DNA from: a virus
DNA length: 64,000 nt
IMG/VR virus record: IMGVR_UViG_3300046736_000061
Span: 1-64,000 of that record
Strand: one strand, 5' to 3'
The position numbers and the translations under genes are program-made. Position 1 is the stretch's first letter, and the number at the start of each line of letters is the position of its first letter. This document shows, in pieces, positions 1-6,231 of the stretch. The notes beneath the pieces are model-generated. The model was not told the DNA's origin. It ran no database searches and worked only from the letters and a program-made list of their open reading frames with translations.

Positions 1-90
1 TATGATTTTGCTACTGCGATTAATTTTCTTAGGTGTATCATACCGGCCTATCGGTGTATTTATTAATGTTTCTAATTTTTCGATTGCCAT
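1..90 (-). CDS. 5' end of a leftward gene, cut by window edge
   Basis: Thirty codons are visible, beginning MAIEKLETLINTPIGRYDTP, with no stop before the window edge. The ATG at 90 is preceded by GGAGAAAATAAA, the same leader type as the early genes at 1582 and 1952. An R1 palindrome lies just upstream. Function unknown. If the genome is circular this gene would continue at the other end of the window. Confidence 0.7.
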   Translation of the reverse strand, partial: MAIEKLETLINTPIGRYDTPKKINRSSKII

Positions 91-111
91 TTTATTTTCT
101 CCAAAAATATT

Positions 112-134
112 TAAGTGGACATTATGTCCGTTTA
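112..134. repeat. R1 palindrome, centre 123
   Basis: R1 is half-site TAASTRGACAT, one central A/T, then the inverted half-site. This copy carries the TAA stop of the leftward gene ending at 122. Confidence 0.9.
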
Positions 135-487
135 TTTTTCTTTCTAAATTTTCCTTTCAATAATTGTTGATATTTATTCCATTGTTCTTTTGTTGGCTCA
201 TTGTCTTTTTTCAAGTCTTTATCGGATATACTCCATGATAGATAATCGCCGATAAGTAATGGGTTTATCTTATGATAGATAATAATGCCTTGACATTCGG
301 GCCGGCTAATGGACGGTTGAACGATCATCCCCACGGCCACAACGCCGCCATTAAAGCCGGTAAATTTGCAACGTTCGCCAAATTGCCAACGCGGAAACGT
401 TTTCTTGTAGCAATCTTTACAGAGCATTAGATGCTCCAAAGGTTTGCGCTTGCCGTTTTGCTTTTTGCATTTATCACATTTAGCCAT
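122..487 (-). CDS. small zinc-finger-like protein
   Basis: A 121-residue protein with CDKC near residues 4-7 and CKDC at 23-26, spacing typical of a zinc ribbon, and a lysine-rich C-terminus. It is last of three tightly packed leftward genes; its start is 1 base from the stop of the next gene. The stop codon lies in the middle of an R1 palindrome. No family recognised; metal binding is inferred from the cysteine pairs. Confidence 0.7.
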   Translation of the reverse strand: MAKCDKCKKQNGKRKPLEHLMLCKDCYKKTFPRWQFGERCKFTGFNGGVVAVGMIVQPSISRPECQGIIIYHKINPLLIGDYLSWSISDKDLKKDNEPTKEQWNKYQQLLKGKFRKKNKRT

Positions 488-488
488 A

Positions 489-731
489 TTAGCCGCCGTA
501 TTCTGCTATCATTTGCGCGTTAATTTTGCGCCAACGAAAGACTTCGTTTTTAATATTGATCCCCCGCACCGTAGTTTGGATTAATCGTTTTGCCTTTACC
601 TCGTTTGAAAGACGTAGCAAAATGCTTTTATCGACTTGCTCCAGATCGAAAGTTTTTCCATTGAACGTGAAAAAATCACGTCCTTTAATGTAGTGAAAAC
701 CGCCTTTAGGGTTTATGTAAACTGTTATCAT
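489..731 (-). CDS. hypothetical small protein
   Basis: An 80-residue protein rich in lysine and aromatic residues (begins MITVYINPKGGFHYIKGRDF). A GGAG motif 14 bases before the ATG lies inside the 3' end of the upstream gene, so translation is probably coupled. No recognised domain. It belongs to the leftward operon from the promoter at 1184-1212. Confidence 0.7.
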   Translation of the reverse strand: MITVYINPKGGFHYIKGRDFFTFNGKTFDLEQVDKSILLRLSNEVKAKRLIQTTVRGINIKNEVFRWRKINAQMIAEYGG

Positions 732-732
732 T

Positions 733-1098
733 TTACAAATCTATCTCCTTTTCCATTTTCAACCATTCATCAAAAGTTAATACAGGGTCTTCGTCTATAT
801 CTCTTTTAGCTCCCTGCCAATCTTTATAATCCTGTTGCAACTGTTCGTTTGTTCTATCTTCCGTCCAATGTTTCATTTTTTCTCCTTTTTTAACTGCATT
901 ACGCTCCCAATGTAATTGACTGTCACAATTTTCCATATCAAGTATAAAATCAATTGCGTTTTCCCTACTACTTATAGACGTTTCGGCACGATTAGGACAT
1001 AAGCCATTTACTGTATTGAAATCGTTTTGAATTTCTAGCAATTGATTATCAGTCATTTGCTTTAACTCCGCCTGTCTCTGCTCTGCTGTGATTATCAT
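733..1098 (-). CDS. hypothetical protein, first gene of leftward operon
   Basis: A 121-residue charged, helix-rich protein (Glu, Gln, Asp-rich). The ATG is preceded by GGGAGAATAAA, a good Shine-Dalgarno. It is promoter-proximal: a TTGACT-17-TATACT promoter lies about 90 bases upstream, with an R1 copy between promoter and gene. Function unknown. Confidence 0.75.
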   Translation of the reverse strand: MIITAEQRQAELKQMTDNQLLEIQNDFNTVNGLCPNRAETSISSRENAIDFILDMENCDSQLHWERNAVKKGEKMKHWTEDRTNEQLQQDYKDWQGAKRDIDEDPVLTFDEWLKMEKEIDL

Positions 1099-1113
1099 TT
1101 TTATTCTCCCTTT

Positions 1114-1136
1114 TAAGTAGACATAATGTCTGGCTA
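1114..1136. repeat. R1 palindrome, centre 1125
   Basis: Lies between the leftward promoter and the Shine-Dalgarno of the gene starting at 1098. Arms are AAGTAG and CTGGCT. Confidence 0.88.
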
Positions 1137-1183
1137 TTCTGTAATTAAACTTGCAAATTGTCAGATTTTTTTCAGCTAATCTA

Positions 1184-1212
1184 AGTATAACAAAATAAAG
1201 GGTTTAAGTCAA
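1184..1212 (-). promoter_or_regulatory. leftward sigma70-type promoter
   Basis: On the minus strand, TTGACT (1212-1207), a 17-base spacer, then TATACT (1189-1184). It points at the leftward operon 1098 to 1 and has textbook spacing. The -35 lies in the loop and right arm of an AAAGGGTT inverted repeat. Confidence 0.75.
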
Positions 1213-1226
1213 CCCTTTCAAAAAGT

Positions 1227-1241
1227 GTCAAAAAGTTTGAC
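1227..1241. promoter_or_regulatory. candidate operator palindrome
   Basis: GTCAAA-AAG-TTTGAC, a perfect inverted repeat between the two divergent promoters. It is in position to control both. No matching regulator can be assigned. Confidence 0.5.
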
Positions 1242-1256
1242 TTTGTGGCATTAAAT

Positions 1257-1285
1257 TTGCGTTATACAACGAAAAATGCTATAAT
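1257..1285 (+). promoter_or_regulatory. rightward promoter
   Basis: TTGCGT, 17-base spacer, perfect TATAAT at 1280-1285. The -35 is imperfect. The sequence GAAAAATGCTATAAT resembles that of the rightward promoter at 57998-58026, suggesting related control. Confidence 0.6.
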
Positions 1286-1538
1286 ATTCATATATTCGGA
1301 TTTAATTATATAGCATTTTGGATTGTCCGAAAAGCCGATTTTAATGATTTGTACTAACTCCAATAAATACAACGTTTACAATGGCACGGTAATTGCCTTA
1401 TACGCGATCTTTTTTGTGGTACGCAAGTTGCATACATTAACAGTGACCGCAGGATTTTTGACAATTGACGCCCGACCTTGACGCGCTCGACATACGCGCA
1501 GGAACGGCAGGACTTACGAGGCAATAACGCCAGTAAGA

Positions 1539-1561
1539 CAACTAGACATTATGTCCACTTA
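1539..1561. repeat. R1 palindrome, centre 1550
   Basis: Immediately upstream of the Shine-Dalgarno of the gene at 1582. Confidence 0.92.
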
Positions 1562-1581
1562 GAAAATTGGAGAAAAATAAA

Positions 1582-1869
1582 ATGACAACCAAAGCAACAC
1601 ACGAACGCAAGCATACAAGCGAAGCAAAACATGCAGACTGTACCCATTGCGTAAATGAAACTAACGAGAGAATGACAGCAAAAGAATACATTCATACGTA
1701 TTGCACAGGACAAGGCGGGAATTTAACCGCAATGATTTTAAGCGGTATGAATGAACTACGAAAAACGCGCACCGAATGGCAGAAGGTTTACGACGAGTTG
1801 CCCGATGGAAATATTAGTATAGATCAATTTCAAACAGCAACCGAGCATCTTATTAATTGGGATGCCTAA
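1582..1869 (+). CDS. hypothetical early protein
   Basis: A 95-residue protein. I chose ATG 1582 over the in-frame TTG at 1567 because GGAGAAAAATAAA precedes it, the leader shared by the early genes. It has CTHC at about residues 20-23 with His residues nearby, a possible metal site, and is otherwise charged. First gene after the rightward promoter at 1257-1285. No family recognised. Confidence 0.72.
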   Translation: MTTKATHERKHTSEAKHADCTHCVNETNERMTAKEYIHTYCTGQGGNLTAMILSGMNELRKTRTEWQKVYDELPDGNISIDQFQTATEHLINWDA

Positions 1870-1872
1870 AAT

Positions 1873-1899
1873 TTGACACGGAACGCATATTCATATAAT
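1873..1899 (+). promoter_or_regulatory. promoter with inverted repeat flanking the -10
   Basis: TTGACA (1873-1878) and TATAAT (1894-1899), spacer only 15. The -10 sits between GAACGCA and TGCGTTC, an inverted repeat that could be an operator. The same layout with a different inverted repeat occurs at 2300-2327. Drives the lipoprotein gene. Confidence 0.55.
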
Positions 1900-1910
1900 G
1901 TGCGTTCAAG

Positions 1911-1926
1911 TCAGTTTTTAGACTGA
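1911..1926 (+). repeat. R2-type hairpin at predicted mRNA 5' end
   Basis: TCAGTT-TTTA-GACTGA, 6-bp stem with one T-G pair. It starts close to the expected transcription start of the preceding promoter, so the mRNA would begin with a hairpin. An identical copy is at 2339-2354. Confidence 0.65.
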
Positions 1927-1951
1927 AATTCAAAACTTAGGAGAAAACAAA

Positions 1952-2296
1952 ATGACAAACACAATCAAACTTTTAACAATTATCATCTTTGCTTTAACGC
2001 TTATAGGATGCGAAGAACCAGCTCCAGCCACTAATGATTATTACACCGCTTGCGTAAAATTCGGCACACAATCAAGTTGTCAAGAATACTTGAATCGTAC
2101 AGTGTATGAGGATGACGCATTAAATCAAATGCCAAGCGATCAGATTCTAGCGACAACAAGCGCACGAAAAGCAGTTATGAGCAAATTAGTAGGTATCACT
2201 AAAACCCAACAAGAAGCAATTAAACAATATGCTTCTACCTTGCCCGAAAATCAAAACAGCAACACAAACACGAAAACCGAAATTGTTAAACGCTAA
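1952..2296 (+). CDS. small lipoprotein
   Basis: A 114-residue protein with a lipoprotein signal peptide: MTNTIK, hydrophobic core, lipobox LIGC with Cys20 as the lipidated residue, followed by EEP, so outer-membrane or inner-membrane anchoring is expected. The mature part has two further cysteines (about 34 and 43) and a polar Asn/Thr-rich C-terminus. Strong leader TTAGGAGAAAACAAA. It has its own promoter with a 5' hairpin. Small phage lipoproteins made early often block superinfection; that role is only an inference here. Confidence 0.8.
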   Translation: MTNTIKLLTIIIFALTLIGCEEPAPATNDYYTACVKFGTQSSCQEYLNRTVYEDDALNQMPSDQILATTSARKAVMSKLVGITKTQQEAIKQYASTLPENQNSNTNTKTEIVKR

Positions 2297-2299
2297 AAT

Positions 2300-2327
2300 T
2301 TGACAAGCGGGAATAATCTGTTATGGT
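2300..2327 (+). promoter_or_regulatory. promoter with inverted repeat flanking the -10
   Basis: TTGACA (2300-2305), 16-base spacer, TATGGT (2322-2327). GGGAATAA and TTATTCCC flank the -10. Paralogous to the promoter at 1873-1899: identical AATTTGACA before and AAGTCAGTTTTTAGACTGAA after, but with a different inverted repeat. Confidence 0.5.
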
Positions 2328-2338
2328 TATTCCCGAAG

Positions 2339-2354
2339 TCAGTTTTTAGACTGA
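2339..2354 (+). repeat. R2-type hairpin at predicted mRNA 5' end
   Basis: Identical 16-base hairpin to 1911-1926, in the same position relative to its promoter. Confidence 0.65.
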
Positions 2355-2401
2355 AACGCCCCAAGGGGTTATACCAAAACACAAAAGGAAGATTAAATAA
2401 A

Positions 2402-3937
2402 ATGACTACAGCAAACACAGCAACAGCACCCGAATTAACACCCGAACAGGTTCAAGCAAACATCGAAAAGATGTTTCCTGAATACGAATTGCCGAAAGCG
2501 ATCAAACAAACCGCCGACAATCTTAATGCGCTTGTAACCGAAGCAATTGAGAAAAGCGGAGGAAGTGTCATTAAGGCATTGAAACAGGTTAAGGAGTATG
2601 TTTCAACCTTGAACGGCGACACGGAGAAAAAGAAGCGTATTAACCACATGGCCGCTTTGCTCCGAGTTGATCCCGAACGCCTTAAAGAAGGTAAAAGCAC
2701 AGTGGCAAGAATTGAACTTGCAATGACAGCTTTGCTTGAAGGACGCGACCCCCGCGAAGAAGTGCAGTTACACGCCGCTATTTCAGTAGAGAAGGAAGCG
2801 AAGGTCAAGGAAGCGGGAGAGTTAGTAACGTACCTCAAGGGCGCAGAAATGACCGCCCCGGAAGTATCAGGAACAATGTCGAATCTAACAGGCGAAGACA
2901 TTAAAACCTTTACGTCTTCTGTGTTCGCCGCTTACAATGCAGGCATAGCTTGGTTCACTAAGAAACACAAAATGCCGTCAGCCGCAGAGAAAGCTTTGCA
3001 ATGGTTACTTGGAGCCGCATCCGGTAAAACCGAATTTAGCGCGACGAATGAATTTATCGCCGCCGCCGCCAACGTTTCAACCAAACAGGTTTCGCGCAAC
3101 GTTCAGGCACTTGCAGAGTTTATGAAGGAGAGCGGTTTTGGACTTGTTAGTATTAAACAGGTCGTGAAGAAGCCGACCGAATACAAATTGCACTTGCTCG
3201 ACGTTATGCAAGCCTTGATTCAAAATGTCATCGTTAGCGGAGACGCAAGCGCCAAGACAGTTTTGGCAATTGCAGGAGCAAGCGGACAACTTTTAACCGA
3301 AGGAGCAACCGCCGCCAGTCTGCAAATGGATGAAGAATCGTTCAAGACCGCTAAGAATTTAGCCGAGGAAATGGAAAGCACTTTAAACGACTTTCCTCAA
3401 CCAAGCGTTAAACTTGCAGAAGGTGGAGAAGGCAACAGGAAAACTGCTATTATGTCGCAAATAACTAAAATGCGTACAGTAGCGGGAGCGTTAGGCGAAC
3501 AGGCAAACGAGGCGGGATTGTCCGAAGAAGATCAAAACGCTATCGGACAAATTGCCGTTCAACTCCGAAGCGCCGAAACACAAACCGAGGCCGGAAAACC
3601 CGTAGACCTCGCTCCGATTCAAACTGTAATTGACCAATTTACCGCAAAGGTAAAGGAAGCATTGCAGACGGAAACCGCCGCCGCCAGTGAAGAACTCGAA
3701 ACGGCAAAGGCAGAAGGAAAGGCAACTCCGCAGTTGTATCAGGATGTTGCAGAAAAGCAAGTGGCAGAATATCCCGAAAGCGATCTTGAGGCGAACGCCG
3801 CCGCCGCCTTCGAGAACATTCAAACCGAGCTTTACGAGCTTGCCGCAATCTGTAACCGCATAGGCGGAGACGCCGGAACGAAACGAGTTGTAGAACTACA
3901 TGGAGTAATCAAATCCGCTTTCAACACCGCAGTTTAG
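2402..3937 (+). CDS. large alanine/glutamate-rich early protein with possible winged helix
   Basis: A 511-residue, mostly helical protein. I chose ATG 2402 (AAAGGAAGATTAAATAAA before it) rather than the upstream in-frame start at 2300, which lies in the promoter. Around residues 205-260 the segment NEFIAAAANVSTKQVSRNVQ, followed by a strand-rich stretch, resembles a winged helix-turn-helix. Codons are more GC-rich than in neighbours (GCC runs). It has a dedicated promoter, so it may be made in quantity. Function unknown; DNA binding is an inference. Confidence 0.75.
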   Translation: MTTANTATAPELTPEQVQANIEKMFPEYELPKAIKQTADNLNALVTEAIEKSGGSVIKALKQVKEYVSTLNGDTEKKKRINHMAALLRVDPERLKEGKSTVARIELAMTALLEGRDPREEVQLHAAISVEKEAKVKEAGELVTYLKGAEMTAPEVSGTMSNLTGEDIKTFTSSVFAAYNAGIAWFTKKHKMPSAAEKALQWLLGAASGKTEFSATNEFIAAAANVSTKQVSRNVQALAEFMKESGFGLVSIKQVVKKPTEYKLHLLDVMQALIQNVIVSGDASAKTVLAIAGASGQLLTEGATAASLQMDEESFKTAKNLAEEMESTLNDFPQPSVKLAEGGEGNRKTAIMSQITKMRTVAGALGEQANEAGLSEEDQNAIGQIAVQLRSAETQTEAGKPVDLAPIQTVIDQFTAKVKEALQTETAAASEELETAKAEGKATPQLYQDVAEKQVAEYPESDLEANAAAAFENIQTELYELAAICNRIGGDAGTKRVVELHGVIKSAFNTAV

Positions 3938-3949
3938 ACCCGCCCCGAA

Positions 3950-3972
3950 TGACTGGACATTATGTCTAGTTA
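3950..3972. repeat. R1 palindrome, centre 3961
   Basis: Follows the stop at 3937 and precedes a hairpin (GGGAAGTCA/TGACTTCCC). Confidence 0.9.
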
Positions 3973-3983
3973 TCCAACCAAAA

Positions 3984-4009
3984 GGGAAGTCAGAGCAATT
4001 TGACTTCCC
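3984..4009 (+). terminator. hairpin after the 511-residue gene
   Basis: GGGAAGTCA (3984-3992), 8-base loop, TGACTTCCC (4001-4009): a perfect 9-bp stem. There is no clear T-tract, so it may be a processing or attenuation hairpin rather than a full terminator. Confidence 0.5.
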
Positions 4010-4041
4010 ATCTATATATTACGACATTAGGAGAAAACAAA

Positions 4042-4635
4042 ATGACACCCAACGACAAAATACATTTAGCAAACGACATTGTGAGTAAATGCGGATTAAC
4101 AAATCAGCACAGCACAGCAGACCCGCGCTTAGTTACTTGCCCCGATTGCCGTACAGATGAAATTTACGAACGCCCACAGGAAGCGCGAATCTATTGCACT
4201 TGTGATTCAACAGACGTAAATAGAAACTTAAAGGACGTTTGCCCGACTCACCGAATCACTTTACAGCAAGCAATTGAAGGCGACGAAATACCCTTTCCAC
4301 AAAACGACCGAAGGAGCCACGCTATACCGAGCGAACATATAGACGAACCGAATCCCGAAAGAGAATACAAAGAACGCCGCCAGATCATACGCCGCACGTA
4401 TGACAGAGAACACGCGCATAGCGCGGAAATTATACCGAAGTATCAAGACCCGCTAGAAGTTTTGTGGTTATGTGTAACTATTAGCAATACAGACGGAAGG
4501 TTAGTAAACGCGTCATTAGTAGAGGCAAAGACAGAGGTAGAAGCTAGAGAGTTATGCAACGTTGGTGTGGTCGGTTATTATCAGAGGGTATCAAATATCA
4601 ATTTCAGCAATTGCGCGGGAGTGTTTAAACTATGA
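4042..4635 (+). CDS. cysteine-containing hypothetical protein
   Basis: A 197-residue protein. ATG 4042 is preferred because TTAGGAGAAAACAAA precedes it. The N-terminal third has CPDC (about 44-47), CTC (about 64-66) and CPTH, consistent with a zinc-binding module. The middle is charged and the C-terminus has mixed strands. Its TGA overlaps the ATG of the next gene (ATGA), so the two are translationally coupled. No family recognised. Confidence 0.72.
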   Translation: MTPNDKIHLANDIVSKCGLTNQHSTADPRLVTCPDCRTDEIYERPQEARIYCTCDSTDVNRNLKDVCPTHRITLQQAIEGDEIPFPQNDRRSHAIPSEHIDEPNPEREYKERRQIIRRTYDREHAHSAEIIPKYQDPLEVLWLCVTISNTDGRLVNASLVEAKTEVEARELCNVGVVGYYQRVSNINFSNCAGVFKL

Positions 4636-4751
4636 ATATAGACCGTTCATTCAAAGGCTGGATTGAATCAATTACACTTTCAGACCTTCTAGGAATACTC
4701 GCATTTGTGTTTATTATACTTGCGATTGTATTGGGAAGTTATGCATTGTAA
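4632..4751 (+). CDS. 39-residue single-pass membrane protein
   Basis: Begins MNIDRSFKGWIESITLSDLL, then one hydrophobic helix (GILAFVFIILAIVLGSYAL) that runs to the C-terminus. It starts at an ATGA overlap with the preceding gene. Short phage membrane proteins of this shape can be holin-like or host-inhibitory; nothing here tells which. Confidence 0.65.
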   Translation: MNIDRSFKGWIESITLSDLLGILAFVFIILAIVLGSYAL

Positions 4752-4764
4752 CGTGAAATGCATT

Positions 4765-4787
4765 TAACTAGACATTATGTCTAGCTA
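4765..4787. repeat. R1 palindrome, centre 4776
   Basis: Between the 39-residue gene and the minimal ORF. Confidence 0.92.
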
Positions 4788-4800
4788 TTTAATAAAAAGT

Positions 4801-4826
4801 AAGGAGGTAAAACACATATGAAGTAA
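4801..4826 (+). other. minimal ORF ATG-AAG-TAA with perfect Shine-Dalgarno
   Basis: AAGGAGG at 4801-4807, then ATG AAG TAA at 4818-4826. Two-codon minigenes with strong ribosome sites are known from phage lambda (bar), where they cause peptidyl-tRNA drop-off. This one lies on a short segment ending in a terminator. It could also be chance. Confidence 0.4.
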
Positions 4827-4830
4827 ATAA

Positions 4831-4845
4831 TCAGTCTTTAGACTG
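4831..4845. repeat. R2 hairpin
   Basis: CAGTC-TTTA-GACTG on the plus strand. On the minus strand it reads AGAACACAG then TCTAAAGACTG, matching the insert at 26234-26253 apart from a compensated stem change. Confidence 0.7.
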
Positions 4846-4876
4846 TGTTCTATACGTTGGCTTGTAAGGGTAGAAG

Positions 4877-4912
4877 CCGCTTAGTATAGCAATATATTAG
4901 GCGGTTTTTTTT
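4877..4912 (+). terminator. Rho-independent terminator
   Basis: CCGCTTA/TAGGCGG stem (one U-G pair) with a 14-base loop, followed by eight T. Ends transcription of the 1.6-4.9 kb early unit. Confidence 0.85.
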
Positions 4913-5110
4913 GTGTTTGGTGAAAGTGAAAAGGCAAGGGAAAGAAAAGACAGCAAAAGACAGGGAGAAAAGGAAAGAGTTACTTAAAATGAGGTGGAGG
5001 TAGTTACATTTTTAACCACACCTTGTCAAGTTTCCCCCTTCCTTTCCCGTTCTCGCGCCCCGGTCAGCGCATTTTCCTGCAAATTATTTTACATTTTGTG
5101 AAAATAGTTG

Positions 5111-5139
5111 TTGACATTCCCTTCGTTAAATGAGACAAT
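5111..5139 (+). promoter_or_regulatory. promoter for the gene at 5162
   Basis: TTGACA, 17-base spacer, GACAAT (4 of 6 match to TATAAT). The Shine-Dalgarno of the next gene follows about 10 bases later. Confidence 0.6.
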
Positions 5140-5161
5140 TCTTGTGTAGGAGAAAAACAAA

Positions 5162-5377
5162 ATGACAAACACGAAACACAAAACAGATTGCAAAATGGTA
5201 TTCGGACGTAAAGATTCAACTTGCCCGCGTTGTATCGAGTTGTTAAATGGGGCCAAACCTATTCAATGGAATACTTCGCGTGACGCAGAACGTACTAACG
5301 AAACACGGAATCACTTCCAAAGCGAGAAGCATTTATCAGGTGGATGTGGGCCTGTTTGTACTTTTGGCGATTGGTAA
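5162..5377 (+). CDS. small zinc-ribbon phage protein
   Basis: A 71-residue protein with the layout DCKMVFGRKDSTCPRC near the N-terminus and HLSGGCGPVCTFGDW at the C-terminus. This pattern recurs in small phage proteins of unknown function; the CPRC and His/Cys residues suggest a zinc site. Leader TAGGAGAAAAACAAA. It has its own promoter (5111-5139) and terminator (5422-5447), so it is a single-gene unit. Confidence 0.82.
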   Translation: MTNTKHKTDCKMVFGRKDSTCPRCIELLNGAKPIQWNTSRDAERTNETRNHFQSEKHLSGGCGPVCTFGDW

Positions 5378-5421
5378 ACAGATCGAAACTTCACTATTTC
5401 TTTATCTACCCACCTTCTTCT

Positions 5422-5447
5422 GGCCGCGAAAAGCGGCCTTTTCCTTT
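5422..5447 (+). terminator. Rho-independent terminator
   Basis: GGCCGC-GAAAA-GCGGCC followed by TTTTCCTTT. Preceded by CTACCCACC (5406-5414), which also precedes the terminator at 6508. Confidence 0.85.
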
Positions 5448-5450
5448 GTC

Positions 5451-5473
5451 TAAGTGGACAAAATGTCTAGCTA
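5451..5473. repeat. R1 palindrome, centre 5462
   Basis: GACAAAATGTC core variant. Follows the terminator. Confidence 0.85.
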
Positions 5474-5617
5474 AATTACTGACAATAATTGTCATTCGTT
5501 AGAATTTCGCGCGCCCTACGGGGTAATAAGGACAGGGCAATTGAAAGTTTGTTGTGTAATGATGCGATGGAAGGTGGAAAAAATATGGTACGAGAGAATC
5601 ACGTGAAATGTGTCCTC

Positions 5618-5770
5618 CCACAGTCTTGAGAAAAATTTTCAACTATTCCCTCATACTCTTAACCAGTTTTTCAAAAAATAAAAATCCCATATTTCCACAG
5701 TCTTCGCAAAAATTTCAAGGTTTCCCTGACTCTTACCAATCCTCTTTTCCTTTCAAAAAATATTTTTTTC
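5618..5770. repeat. tandem 77-base AT-rich direct repeats
   Basis: Two imperfect copies begin with CCACAGTCTT at 5618 and 5695, sharing AAAAATTT, TTCCCT and ACTCTTA blocks in the same order. A partial third copy follows near 5813-5840. Iteron-like repeats in AT-rich DNA are typical of replication origins. Confidence 0.6.
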
Positions 5771-5885
5771 TATGTCATTTTTCGTGTCAAAACGCTTTTC
5801 AAAAATAAAAAATTTCTAAAAATTTCAAAATTTCCTTCTTCTTAACACGCGCTTTGCGCGAAACTTTCCCGAAGAAAGTTTTTCT

Positions 5886-5908
5886 TAGCTGGACATTTTG
5901 TCTAGTTG
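5886..5908. repeat. R1 palindrome, centre 5897
   Basis: Core variant (reads GACAAAATGTC on the minus strand). Between the AT-rich repeats and the alternating GC-rich stretch. Confidence 0.85.
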
Positions 5909-5930
5909 ACGAATGAAAATAGCGCTGCCT

Positions 5931-6180
5931 CGTGTACGTGCGTGTGTACGCTACACGCGTGGGCACACATGCGCCCGTTAATCTAGTCTTCTTCTCTTTA
6001 TAGTTATAAGAGAAGAGAGTATATATTATATATACAGCGCGCGCGTAGGGCGCAGGCATGATGCGCCTGTACCTGCGCGAATGAAATTTGCTCGTATGCG
6101 TGTGGGTAATACGCTACGCCTATGCGTTAGGTAGGTGCGCGAGACGCATACGTGTATATATGTGCGGAGGTCGGCGCGGT
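5931..6180. other. alternating purine/pyrimidine stretch
   Basis: Runs of CG, TG/CA and TA steps (for example 5931-5957, 6020-6045, 6147-6162), of a kind that can adopt Z-DNA, broken by a hairpin of TTCTTCTCTT and AAGAGAAGA near 5987-6017. Composition is quite unlike neighbouring DNA. Confidence 0.55.
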
Positions 6181-6192
6181 GTGTGATTCTTA

Positions 6193-6215
6193 TAACTAGA
6201 CATAATGTCTACTTA
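6193..6215. repeat. R1 palindrome, centre 6204
   Basis: 17 bases upstream of the ATG at 6232. Confidence 0.92.
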
Positions 6216-6231
6216 TTGCTAATATGTATTT

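Larger units (their letters stand above)
1099..1581. other. divergent intergenic control region
   Basis: This 483-base region without a gene holds an R1 at each end (centres 1125 and 1550), a leftward promoter (1184-1212), a rightward promoter (1257-1285), a perfect 15-base palindrome (1227-1241) between them and an 8-bp inverted repeat AAAGGGTT/AACCCTTT around 1198-1219. About 260 bases of untranslated leader follow before the gene at 1582, including a small GGCA/TGCC hairpin near 1383-1397. Confidence 0.7.
4752..5161. other. non-coding region with minigene, terminator and purine/pyrimidine tracts
   Basis: Besides R1 (4776), a minimal ORF, an R2 hairpin and a strong terminator, it holds a purine-rich tract (about 4920-4990) and a pyrimidine-rich tract (about 5030-5063) that are partly complementary. 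The promoter for the gene at 5162 follows. I see no protein gene in it. Confidence 0.6.
5378..6231. other. non-coding region, candidate origin
   Basis: No convincing gene. It holds a terminator (5422-5447), R1 at 5462 and 5897, a palindrome TGACAAT-A-ATTGTCA near 5480, tandem 77-base repeats in AT-rich DNA (5618-5770), a hairpin AAACTTTC/GAAAGTTT near 5861-5880, and alternating purine/pyrimidine DNA (5931-6180). ORFs here are low-complexity and unlikely to be genes. Confidence 0.6.

Noticed and set aside
2452-3848. Long minus-strand ORFs inside the 511-residue gene
   Set aside because: Antisense shadows of GC-rich codons; no ribosome sites or protein-like composition.
5608-6059. ORFs in the AT-rich and alternating DNA
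   Set aside because: Low-complexity composition, direct repeats and lack of ribosome sites argue against real genes.
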